A stretch of DNA of 36,828 nt, taken from NCBI GenBank assembly GCA_041725875.1, contig JBGRQB010000020.1, positions 1 to 36,828 of the forward strand, read 5' to 3'. The stretch is from JBGRQB01 sp041725875. GTDB lineage: Bacteria; Bacteroidota; Ignavibacteria; Ignavibacteriales; Melioribacteraceae. This document shows, piece after piece, positions 7,609-15,162 of the stretch (positions are counted from its first letter, which is position 1; the number at the start of each line of letters is the position of its first letter). The notes under the pieces are model-generated. The model worked only from the letters and a program-made list of their open reading frames with translations, did not search any database and was not told where the DNA came from. A program made the translations under genes and the position numbers.

Positions 7609-8102
7609 TGAAAAAAAGTATAATTCTGATTTTAATAATTGCGGTCTCTTTTCTTTTTGCACAGGAAAATAAAAGAAAAGCACCTGATTTCAGACTGGAA
7701 AACATAAAAGGCAAGACTGTCACCCTGAAAAATTATTTGGGAGACGGACCTGTTTTACTCTGTTTCTGGGCAACCTGGTGCAAACCTTGCGTTGATGAAT
7801 TAAAGGCTTATCAAAAAATTTATAAAGAATTATCCTCAAAAGGGATGAAAATGGTTGCGGTTTCTAATGATAATGAAAGAAGTATGGCAAAAGTAAAACC
7901 TTTTGTTAAGCGTAAAAAATTAACTTTTGAGGTACTTTTAGATCCAAATCGGAAAGTTGCCAAAAAGTATTACGCAAACAACGTTCCCCATACTGTAATT
8001 ATTGATAAAACCGGCAATATTGTCTATTCTCACGCAGGTTATAAACATGGTGACGAGAAAAAGGTAAAACAAATAATAACTGATCTTCTAAAAGAAAATT
8101 GA
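7608..8102 (+). CDS. TlpA/ResA-like periplasmic thioredoxin
   Basis: 164 residues. The N-terminal hydrophobic segment (4-18, FLFAQE) is a signal peptide. The rest is an AhpC/TSA-Redoxin type TlpA domain: APDFRLENIKGKTVTL, the active site WATWC58-Lys-Pro-Cys61, and the cis-Pro at NNVPHTVIIDKTG (Pro127). Length and layout fit periplasmic thiol-disulfide reductases of the TlpA/ResA group. These reduce disulfides in exported proteins such as apocytochromes or metallochaperones. No cytochrome maturation gene is nearby; the neighbours are Omp28-type thioredoxins and a DUF6029 barrel, which suggests this protein supplies or accepts electrons for them. It is coupled to both neighbours by stop/start overlaps. 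Confidence 0.92.
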   Translation: MKKSIILILIIAVSFLFAQENKRKAPDFRLENIKGKTVTLKNYLGDGPVLLCFWATWCKPCVDELKAYQKIYKELSSKGMKMVAVSNDNERSMAKVKPFVKRKKLTFEVLLDPNRKVAKKYYANNVPHTVIIDKTGNIVYSHAGYKHGDEKKVKQIITDLLKEN

Positions 8103-9640
8103 TGATTATGAAAAAAGTTAATATAAAAAATCTGATTTTACTGCTTTGCTTCGTTACTGTTGTTTCGGGGCAGACAACCTTAAATTTGCCTGAGGGACTG
8201 GGAGTTTCCAATCAAATGGAATATTCTTACGATTCAGATAAAAAACAGGAAATATTTGAAAACTGGCTTAATCTCGATTATTCCAGGGGAATTTTTTCAG
8301 CCGGAATTCGCTTTGATATCTTCCAGCCAAACGATCCAAATCCCCTTATTTCAAGAGGAAAAGATAAATATGCAGATATTTCTTACAAATATATTGGTCT
8401 GAACCTCCAGGATGGAAACAACTCTCTCGATATTACAGTCGGGAATTTCTACTCACTTTTTGGCAGAGGAATGCTTCTGAAAAGCTATGAAGACAGAAAT
8501 CTGAGAGTTGATAACAATCTTCTCGGTGTTATGCTGGATGGCCGATACAGAAATCTTCGTCTGAAAGCTCTTACCGGAATGGCTGAAAACTCAAATGCCG
8601 ATCGGAAAGATGTTCTTCACGCTGTAAATCTTGAGTACAAATTTGTTGATAATCTGAAAATGGGTGCTTCTTATGTAAGCAATAAACCGGAAATAGATGA
8701 ACTGGCTCGTACTTCCCTTGCTTCCGTGAGAATTGAACCTTCATTCGGAAATTTTGACTTATATGCCGAATATGGCGTAAAAATGAATGATGATATTACC
8801 AGAACCAAGTTTAACGGCGATAAAGATGTAATAGGGAAATCGTTTTACGGTAATTTCAATTTTTATGTAGGAAGTTTTTCACTGGTTTCGGAATATAAAT
8901 ATTACGATAACTTCGTTTTTGCTTCCAACGACGGGACAGTTATCTACAACACTCCCCCTTCACTCAGAAAAGATCTTACTTATATTTTGCTTAACAGGCA
9001 TCCGAGTCCGTTAAACCAAAACAACGAAAAAGGATACAAATTTGAAGCAAATTACGAAGTAAATGATGAATTATCCCTTACAGCTGAGTATGCAGAAACA
9101 AAATCTCTTGATGACGGTTCTCTTTACCAGCAGATTTTAGGTACAAATAACAAAAGTTCGGCTGTTTTGAAAGAATATTACTTTCAGGCAGATAAATATT
9201 GGGGAGAAAGTGTAAAAAGTATCCTTGTCGGAGCCTATAACGAAGAAATGGCTTCAAATACTGAAAATTTAACATTTATTTTTGATAACAGTTTCTATCT
9301 GGATGATGAAAATACAATAAAATTTGTATTTGAACACCAGCAAACCAAAAACAATATTACTTCTGAAGAATATTTTGATGATATCTTTCTTGTTGAATGG
9401 CAAAATTCTCCAAGCATCAGTATTGCTTTTGTAAGTGAAATGAAAACCACAGAACCTTCACAAGGCAATAAAGTAAGAAGATTTTGGAATTATCTCCAGT
9501 TTGGTTATAACTGGAATAATCATACAGACATAAATGTTACCATAGGCAACAGGCAAGCTGGTAATATTTGTATAGGCGGCATTTGCAGATATGAACCAGA
9601 ATTTAACGGCGTGGAATTAAAGATGGTAACGCGGCTATAA
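8102..9640 (+). CDS. DUF6029-like outer-membrane beta-barrel protein
   Basis: About 512 residues from the ATG at 8102, which shares its A with the TGA of tlpA (TGATG coupling). An ATG at 8108 (MKKVNIKN) is an equally good start, and a TTG at 8099 is unlikely. A signal peptide ends near VVSGQ. The rest alternates polar and aromatic residues in amphipathic strands typical of an outer-membrane barrel (ISYKYIGLNLQDG, TVGNFYSLFGRGMLLKSYEDR) and ends in a strand-like ELKMVTRL. The YSLFGRGMLL region is the strongest family marker for DUF6029. Function is unknown for the family. As the last gene before a terminator, it probably forms the outer-membrane part of the thiol-redox operon. An alternative is an unrelated porin-like channel. 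Confidence 0.8.
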   Translation: MIMKKVNIKNLILLLCFVTVVSGQTTLNLPEGLGVSNQMEYSYDSDKKQEIFENWLNLDYSRGIFSAGIRFDIFQPNDPNPLISRGKDKYADISYKYIGLNLQDGNNSLDITVGNFYSLFGRGMLLKSYEDRNLRVDNNLLGVMLDGRYRNLRLKALTGMAENSNADRKDVLHAVNLEYKFVDNLKMGASYVSNKPEIDELARTSLASVRIEPSFGNFDLYAEYGVKMNDDITRTKFNGDKDVIGKSFYGNFNFYVGSFSLVSEYKYYDNFVFASNDGTVIYNTPPSLRKDLTYILLNRHPSPLNQNNEKGYKFEANYEVNDELSLTAEYAETKSLDDGSLYQQILGTNNKSSAVLKEYYFQADKYWGESVKSILVGAYNEEMASNTENLTFIFDNSFYLDDENTIKFVFEHQQTKNNITSEEYFDDIFLVEWQNSPSISIAFVSEMKTTEPSQGNKVRRFWNYLQFGYNWNNHTDINVTIGNRQAGNICIGGICRYEPEFNGVELKMVTRL

Positions 9641-9658
9641 TGCTCCGAAATTAATCCT

Positions 9659-9690
9659 CAAAACCCGGGTGCTCCGGGTTTTATTTTTTT
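9659..9690. terminator. bidirectional rho-independent terminator
   Basis: The stem AAACCCGG (9661-9668) pairs with CCGGGTTT (9674-9681) around a GTGCT loop. It is followed by a T-rich run on the plus strand and preceded by A's that give T's on the minus strand. It sits exactly between the convergent ends of the DUF6029 gene and the RNase D gene and overlaps the RNase D stop codon. Confidence 0.85.
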
Positions 9691-10544
9691 AAACCTCTTT
9701 CAACAGCTTTACGGAGCATAACCTTATGTTTCTTAGTTGTTTTGTGCTCCTCATACAACTGCTCCCATTCCTGCTCCGTCTTTGGAATTATTTTGGAAAT
9801 TTTCAGCAGTTCTGAATTTGGTATAATCTGGTAGACCGGCTTATCAAGTTTCTGTGCTACAAAATCTCTGGCATAATAAATATGCTTGAAAATGTGACGC
9901 TGCTCCCTGTTTAGTAACCCCACTCCCTTTACAGTAAGATGAGGAGGTTTATCTTTTGGCAACTCCAGTTCTTCCAGCTTTTCACATTTTTCAATAAAGC
10001 TGCTCCACACATTTTTTTCTTTTAGCTCAGCAGACATAACTTCTTTTAATTTAATAAGATAGCGTACATCAGCGGCAGCGTATTCAATCATAGTTTCTTT
10101 AAGCGGACGCACATTCCAGTTAGCTTTTTGTTTCTTCCTGCTTTTGCTTAATTCGATATTCAGATATGTTTCAACTATGTTTCCGAGAGAAAGCTTTTCA
10201 ATTCCCACAGCTTTTGCCCCGTAATGAACATCAAAAATATTGAAGAGTTTTATCCCTTTGGTTTCTTTCAAAAGCTTAACATCAAAATCACAGGCACACA
10301 TAATTTTTGTAATGCTCCGCTCTTCAAATATTTCTTTAAGTGGTGAGATATCTTTTATTGCAATGGGATCAATAAGATAAATATCTGCTCCGTCACATAT
10401 CTGAATAAGACATAAATGGAGTCCGTATCTGTGCAGATTGGATTCCCCTTCAAAATCAAGTCCGATCTCTTTAACATCTTTTTCCTTCAAAGTTTCTATA
10501 AAACTTTTCAGATCTTCAGCGTTATCTATTATAATAGTTTTCAT
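9681..10544 (-). CDS. rnd: ribonuclease D-like 3'-5' exonuclease
   Basis: 287 residues. The DEDDy exonuclease domain occupies about residues 1-170: Exo I is Asp30-x-Glu32 (GLDFEGE), Exo II contains Asp88 in CDFDVKLL, and Exo III is Tyr155-x-x-x-Asp159 (YAAADVRYL). A C-terminal helical part at about 205-275 (LNREQRHIFKHIYYARDFVAQKLDKP... IIPNSELLKI) reads as one HRDC-like domain. E. coli RNase D has two such domains and about 375 residues, so this is a short form. It probably trims 3' ends of tRNA and other small RNAs in the cytoplasm. The ribosome site GAGGA precedes the ATG at 10544. It is a single-gene unit. Confidence 0.9.
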   Translation of the reverse strand: MKTIIIDNAEDLKSFIETLKEKDVKEIGLDFEGESNLHRYGLHLCLIQICDGADIYLIDPIAIKDISPLKEIFEERSITKIMCACDFDVKLLKETKGIKLFNIFDVHYGAKAVGIEKLSLGNIVETYLNIELSKSRKKQKANWNVRPLKETMIEYAAADVRYLIKLKEVMSAELKEKNVWSSFIEKCEKLEELELPKDKPPHLTVKGVGLLNREQRHIFKHIYYARDFVAQKLDKPVYQIIPNSELLKISKIIPKTEQEWEQLYEEHKTTKKHKVMLRKAVERGLKK

Positions 10545-10565
10545 TTTTCCTCAATCTTCAAACTA

Positions 10566-10573
10566 CAAACATA
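10566..10573 (-). promoter_or_regulatory. candidate -7 box for RNase D gene
   Basis: The minus strand reads TATGTTTG here, a match to the Bacteroidota-type -7 consensus TAnnTTTG, 22 bases upstream of the ATG. No TTTG -33 element is found at the usual 19-21 base spacing, so this is weak evidence. Confidence 0.25.
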
Positions 10574-10718
10574 AAAAATAATCCTCAAACTTCTAAGTTT
10601 TGCAGTAATTACAGAAAAAATCTCTGAAAATTAAACTGGAAATCTGAATTTTTATGCTTATTTACTTAATAACCCTATTTTTATATCGTTTTATAGAGAA
10701 TTTTTTCCTCTTTTTGGT

Positions 10719-10726
10719 TATATTTG
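10719..10726 (+). promoter_or_regulatory. candidate -7 box for CoA-transferase gene
   Basis: The plus strand reads TATATTTG, a match to the Bacteroidota -7 consensus TAnnTTTG, about 50 bases upstream of the CoA-transferase ATG at 10777. No convincing -33 TTTG lies 19-21 bases further upstream, so it is only a candidate. Confidence 0.3.
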
Positions 10727-10776
10727 TGTTTTACTGTTGTTCTTAACACAAGACTTAAATTTTTTGAGGTATAGTA

Positions 10777-12264
10777 ATGGCTTTAAACTTTATATCTGCA
10801 GAAGAAGCCGCAGGTCATATTAAAAATGGTATGACAATTGGATTTAGCGGCTTTACACCAGCGGGAGCAGCAAAAGCAATCCCGACCGCAATTGGCGAAT
10901 TTGCCGTAAAAGAACACGAAGACGGAAGAGAATTCAAAGTTGGCGTAATAACAGGCGCTTCCACCGGCGATTCTCTTGACGGAGCATTAGCAAGAGCTGA
11001 AGCAATTTTGTTCAGAACCCCCTATCAATCCAACCCGGATTTAAGAAAATTAATAAATTCAGGAAAAACTCACTTTTTTGATGCACATCTCTCTTTGGTG
11101 GCACAAAACATCAGATATGGCTTTTTTGGAAAAATAGATTTTGCAATTGTTGAAGCTTGTGATATTACCGAACAGGGTGAAATTGTTTTAACTTCATCTG
11201 TTGGTATCTCTCCTACGGTTTTAAGAAAAGCTGATAAAATTCTTATTGAACTAAATAAAAAACATCCTGCTGCCTTAAAAGGGATGCACGACATTTATGA
11301 ACCGGCTGATCCGCCTCACAGAAGAGAAATTCCTATATTTTCCCCTTCAGACCGTGCCGGATCAGAAATTGTAAAGATTGATCCTTCAAAAATAGTTGGT
11401 ATCGTTGAAACAGATCTTCCTGATGAAGTAGGCGGATTTTCAGATTCTAACGAAGTAACAATGAAAATTGGCCAAAATGTGGCAGAATTTCTTGCAAACG
11501 AGATAAAAGCAGGAAGAATTCCTAAAGATTTCCTTCCTATTCAATCAGGTGTGGGAAATGTGGCTAATGCAGTTTTGGGAGCAATGGGAGCACATCCTGA
11601 TATTCCTAAATTTCAAATGTACACCGAAGTAATGCAGGATTCAGTAGTGGAATTAATGAAAAATGATTCTATTTCTTTTGTTTCCTCTTGTTCAATGACT
11701 CTTTCACCTGATGCATTAGCAGATGTTTATTCAAATCTTGATTATTTCCATCCAAGAATAGTGCTCCGTCCTCAGGAAATTTCAAATCATCCTGAAATTG
11801 CAAGAAGATTGGGAATTATCTCAATTAATACAGCGCTTGAGACTGACCTGTTCGGAAATGTGAACAGTACAAACGTTCTTGGTAAAAAAATGATGAACGG
11901 AATTGGCGGATCTGGTGATTTCACAAGAAATGCCTACATTTCAATGTTTACCTGTCCTTCAGTAGCTAAAGGTGGCGCAATCAGTGCAATAGTTCCAATG
12001 GTTTCTCACGTAGATCATTCGGAGCATTCAGTACAGGTATTGGTTACCGAGCAGGGTGTAGCTGATTTACGCGGTAAATCCCCGGCTCAGAAAGCTCAGG
12101 AAATCATTAATAACTGTGTCCATCCTGATTATAGAGACCAGTTGCGTAATTATCTGGAAATTGAGAAGAGTAACCATACTCCTCAGGTTCTTAGCGCTGC
12201 ATTTGAAATGCACAAAAAGTTCATTGAAGATGGAACAATGAAAATTGAAAGCTGGTTATCTTAG
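10777..12264 (+). CDS. acetyl-CoA hydrolase / succinyl-CoA:acetate CoA-transferase family
   Basis: 495 residues, the usual length for the Cat1/AarC/Ach1 family of class I CoA-transferases. The N-terminal half begins with MTIGFSGFTPAGAAKAIP. The C-terminal half has GVGNVANAV (258-266), the catalytic glutamate candidate Glu284 in MYTEVMQDSVVELM, and the conserved GIGGSGDF loop (375-382). It would move CoA between an acyl-CoA such as succinyl-CoA and acetate, or hydrolyse acetyl-CoA, in the cytoplasm. Specificity cannot be settled from motifs alone. The active-site region resembles succinate/acetate transferases. The start has a GAGGT site at 10766-10770. It stands alone, with its own terminator. 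Confidence 0.92.
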   Translation: MALNFISAEEAAGHIKNGMTIGFSGFTPAGAAKAIPTAIGEFAVKEHEDGREFKVGVITGASTGDSLDGALARAEAILFRTPYQSNPDLRKLINSGKTHFFDAHLSLVAQNIRYGFFGKIDFAIVEACDITEQGEIVLTSSVGISPTVLRKADKILIELNKKHPAALKGMHDIYEPADPPHRREIPIFSPSDRAGSEIVKIDPSKIVGIVETDLPDEVGGFSDSNEVTMKIGQNVAEFLANEIKAGRIPKDFLPIQSGVGNVANAVLGAMGAHPDIPKFQMYTEVMQDSVVELMKNDSISFVSSCSMTLSPDALADVYSNLDYFHPRIVLRPQEISNHPEIARRLGIISINTALETDLFGNVNSTNVLGKKMMNGIGGSGDFTRNAYISMFTCPSVAKGGAISAIVPMVSHVDHSEHSVQVLVTEQGVADLRGKSPAQKAQEIINNCVHPDYRDQLRNYLEIEKSNHTPQVLSAAFEMHKKFIEDGTMKIESWLS

Positions 12265-12294
12265 TAGTTAGTAAATAATTGTTATTATTTATAT

Positions 12295-12327
12295 AAACAT
12301 CCTCCTGCTCCGGGGGATGTTTTTTTA
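12295..12327 (+). terminator. rho-independent terminator of CoA-transferase gene
   Basis: The stem AAACATCC (12295-12302) pairs with GGATGTTT (12315-12322) around a loop that can extend the stem by further C-G pairs. It is followed by a run of T's. It lies about 30 bases after the CoA-transferase stop. Confidence 0.88.
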
Positions 12328-12594
12328 TATCCCCACCAAATCTGTCAATCCCATATTTTACATAACAATCTGATTCAGTTTAATTATCCTCTATCCTCTT
12401 TCTGAGCTATTCTTAAACCGCTTTATATATAGATTAATTGTGTCTTTTAATGCTTTCCTGACAACTATTCAGCCTGAATGATTAACCGGCTATAAATGTT
12501 TATTAAAGCTATTTAATAAGTATTAATCAATGCTTCGTAATCTTCTATTTATAAAAGATCTGTTTTTAGGTTAAAATCAAAGGTTTTATTAACA

Positions 12595-12692
12595 AGCTAA
12601 GTTCAGCTACTCTCAGCTTCGACATAGCTAAGACTTAGCTAAACCTAAAAACCCTCGGCTAAATCTCGGCTTATTTTTAGCTAAATTTAGCT
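12595..12692. repeat. helically phased AGCT/GGCT repeat
   Basis: The tetramer AGCT or GGCT begins at 12595, 12605, 12615, 12626, 12637, 12657, 12668, 12679 and 12689. The steps are 10, 10, 11, 11, 20, 11, 11 and 10 bases, so nine of ten positions on a roughly 10.4-base grid are filled. Most units continue as CTAA, giving a degenerate unit like AGCTAAatct. It lies between two convergent genes. It could be a decayed 10-11 bp tandem repeat or a same-face protein-binding array. Confidence 0.7.
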
Positions 12693-12935
12693 GGACTACA
12701 TTCCCTTTAAGGTCTAATTAATGGGTTTTTCTTCTTAATAATTGTTTTTTCAGCTTAATTTTAGGTGGTTTCTATGGGTGCGTAAACTGCTATTTTAGGG
12801 CATATTCGCGGTTTTGAATTACTTTCTCTCTTATATGAAGTTTCATTTCAGAAATAATTACAAAATCTTACGCAATAAGATCGATTTGCTCTTCCCTGCT
12901 CCCTGGCTGCAATTTGCTTTGATAATTTGAATCAG

Positions 12936-12963
12936 ATCAAAAAAAAGCATCCCGAAGGATGCT
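12936..12963 (-). terminator. rho-independent terminator of AlbA/HATPase gene
   Basis: The stem AGCATCC (12946-12952) pairs with GGATGCT (12957-12963) around a stable CGAA tetraloop. A's at about 12939-12946 give a T-run on the minus strand. It lies 35 bases after the stop of the minus-strand gene. Confidence 0.88.
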
Positions 12964-12997
12964 TAGAAGTGCTTGTAAGTATAGTTTGAATTTCTTT

Positions 12998-14632
12998 CTA
13001 TGCCAGGGTCCAGACAGGCTTTGTTGCTGATCCTGAATTAGCAATTGTGTTATCGACGCGGGACATTTGATAAAGCAGGTTTTTAATTTTATTTCGTCTT
13101 TTATCGGCTGGTAACTCTTCAGGATACTTATCCATAAGAAGTTTATCTATATCCCCTCTCGAGGATTCTTTTACCTTTGTCAGATGCTCTATTACAAGTT
13201 GTTTCAGCGCAGCGGTTGAATAAACTCTCTTTTGAACAAATACCGGTTTTTCTCCCTCTTTTGCAGAAAATTTGGATGCCACCATTAAATCAGGATACCT
13301 TCCTGTAACAAGCTTTCTGGTACGGAGCATTTTGTACAATTCCTCTGAAATAAGCTTATTTTTCTGAACTTTATCCAAAGCTCTTGCTTCTTTAAGACTT
13401 AAATCAGGATTTGCCACCAGTTTTTCTGTGTAGTTTTTGTTAAGAACCTTTCCATGCAGAATAACTTTAACCTGATTTGGATAGCTTAAATCGTAATCCG
13501 GCATAGGAAAGTTCCTTTTTCGCTGGATATTCATAACTTTTCTGATGCCACCATTTATCAGATCTAAAAGATTCAATTTTTCCATTATCCTTACAAACAT
13601 CGGATTTCGATAAAACAAAGCCGGAGAATCGTTGTCCAGGGCAATATCTTCGTTCTGCTGGATGAATGTACCGGAATTTGTTATTATTAGTCTGTCAGGC
13701 TCCTCTACAACGTTTATTTTGCCTGAAATACTATAATCCTGATGTGCAATTGCATTAGTAATCAATTCTCGTAAAATTGAAGCCTCATATTTGGTTGTTT
13801 CAACCGGAGCAAATGAAGTATCGGTGGCATAATCATATCGCAGATTACTGATTTTTCCCAAAACTGCATCTGTTTGTAATATAAGAGGAATTCCAAAATG
13901 CTGATAGCCTTTTTCATTTCCTTTTGCATCTTTTATCACCCAGCTTATACCGCTCTGCACAGGATTTATAAGATGCTCCGCTTCTTCCCTGCCAAGTAAA
14001 ACTATTGCTGCATTTAGCAATTTCCCGTTTCTTGCAAGTCCGGTTTTATTAAGAAACTCAATATCACTCCAGGTATCAATCTCTTTTTCAAGATGGAGAT
14101 GCTTACTCTTAAATCCCGTTTTTGCCTTTCTGAGCGCATTTTGATCAAGATTTTTTGGCGTGGCATTTTCGCAGATTTTCGTGATCCACTCATTTTTGCT
14201 CCCCGGATAGCGTATTTTATCCAGTTTGTTAAAAATCAGAGGAACAACTTCATCATTTTCAATTCCGTAAAAGTGGCCTTCAAACGGAGCAGGATAGCCG
14301 GAGAGTGTTGCTCCCACTCGTATCACTGTATTAAGTTTCCCTTTTAACTCTGTTACTCCAATATTTTCAACTTCAATAAATTGAGGAATCTTTTTGGAGA
14401 TGGTTTCAAGGATATTCTTTATGGCAAACTCATCAGTGTTTCTTCCGGTCTCAATCAGTAGCCAGGAATTTGCAACTCCTGCCAGATGTGCTTCGTTACT
14501 TAATGCACTGATTGTTTTACCAAGGGTTTTCAGATCACTTCCCTTTTCTTCAGCTAATTCAACAAATTTTTCAGCTAAAGATAAGTTATCAAGCAATCTG
14601 TTAATAATTGATTTAACTTGTTCTATTTCCAT
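12998..14632 (-). CDS. Schlafen/AlbA_2-type ATP-binding protein
   Basis: 544 residues. The N-terminal region (about 15-125) resembles the AlbA_2/Schlafen nucleic-acid-binding domain: LGKTISALSNEAHLAG followed by a WLLI strand and a GYPAPFEGHFYG block. The usual upstream E-F-K signature is not intact (VELAEEKG occupies that place). A RecG-like HATPase_c_4 domain follows at about 275-420: N-box RELITNAIAHQDYS (288-301), then LIITNSGTF (315-323). The C-terminal 100 residues are basic and helical, likely a winged-helix region. Such proteins are often transcription or defence-associated regulators; no target can be inferred. It is a single gene with its own terminator, flanked by 733 and 530 bp of non-coding DNA between housekeeping genes, which suggests an acquired insertion. 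Confidence 0.8.
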   Translation of the reverse strand: MEIEQVKSIINRLLDNLSLAEKFVELAEEKGSDLKTLGKTISALSNEAHLAGVANSWLLIETGRNTDEFAIKNILETISKKIPQFIEVENIGVTELKGKLNTVIRVGATLSGYPAPFEGHFYGIENDEVVPLIFNKLDKIRYPGSKNEWITKICENATPKNLDQNALRKAKTGFKSKHLHLEKEIDTWSDIEFLNKTGLARNGKLLNAAIVLLGREEAEHLINPVQSGISWVIKDAKGNEKGYQHFGIPLILQTDAVLGKISNLRYDYATDTSFAPVETTKYEASILRELITNAIAHQDYSISGKINVVEEPDRLIITNSGTFIQQNEDIALDNDSPALFYRNPMFVRIMEKLNLLDLINGGIRKVMNIQRKRNFPMPDYDLSYPNQVKVILHGKVLNKNYTEKLVANPDLSLKEARALDKVQKNKLISEELYKMLRTRKLVTGRYPDLMVASKFSAKEGEKPVFVQKRVYSTAALKQLVIEHLTKVKESSRGDIDKLLMDKYPEELPADKRRNKIKNLLYQMSRVDNTIANSGSATKPVWTLA

Positions 14633-15162
14633 AAGTTACACCATATTAGTTTTGGTGGCATTTATTAATTAATTCTAAATTTTTTATTTAATCATCTATT
14701 GATTTTCCTAAAAATGATGATTTTAAAGGAAACATCCAACAATTTTAGCTGAATATACATCGTAGCATAATTATATGCCGTTTAGACAAATACACTAAAA
14801 TGTTTATTTGTAATAGGTTAGCCTATTTTAAGCAAATGCTTGATCGCATTATTTTTTTCTCAGCTTAAAGCCTGCTCCGGACTGTTTTTCACAATCTAAT
14901 TTTTTACGATTCCCAAAACCTTTCCCCAAATTAATCGATTGTAAAATTTTTTACATTTCACTTCATTCATTTTTCTACTGAAAATTCCCTGCCCAAAATT
15001 TTAAATTCCCAAAATTCTATTCCCCTTCTCTGCTCCATTTATCAAAATACATTTTTGATTTTCTTTTGCGGAGCAAATTACATTTATGCTCCTCAATTCC
15101 CGGGTAAAAAAAATCCCGGATATTTTCATATCCGGGAGCATTTATCAAATTATATTATGTTT
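14633..15162. other. 530-bp non-coding region upstream of the ATP-binding protein gene
   Basis: A+T-rich with no credible gene. It includes a short inverted repeat AATAGG-ttag-CCTATT (14812-14827) with no adjoining T-run, and at its right end the purL terminator. It must contain the promoter of the minus-strand ATP-binding protein gene, but I cannot single out a box. Confidence 0.6.
15105..15137 (-). terminator. rho-independent terminator of purL
   Basis: A perfect 10-bp stem, TCCCGGATAT (15114-15123) with ATATCCGGGA (15128-15137), closes on a TTTC loop. The A-run at about 15106-15113 becomes a T-run on the minus strand. It lies 25 bases after the purL stop. Confidence 0.92.

Larger units (their letters stand above)
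12265..12997. other. 733-bp non-coding region, convergent, with phased repeat
   Basis: No convincing gene lies here. At its left end is the terminator of the CoA-transferase gene, at its right end that of the ATP-binding protein gene. The centre (12595-12692) carries the phased NGCT repeat listed separately. The rest is A+T-rich, with no tRNA-like cloverleaf or transposase remnant that I could read. Confidence 0.7.

Noticed and set aside
12265..15162. Non-coding RNA, tRNA or CRISPR in the long gaps
   Set aside because: No cloverleaf, no repeat-spacer array and no riboswitch core was readable; the only regular pattern is the phased NGCT series.
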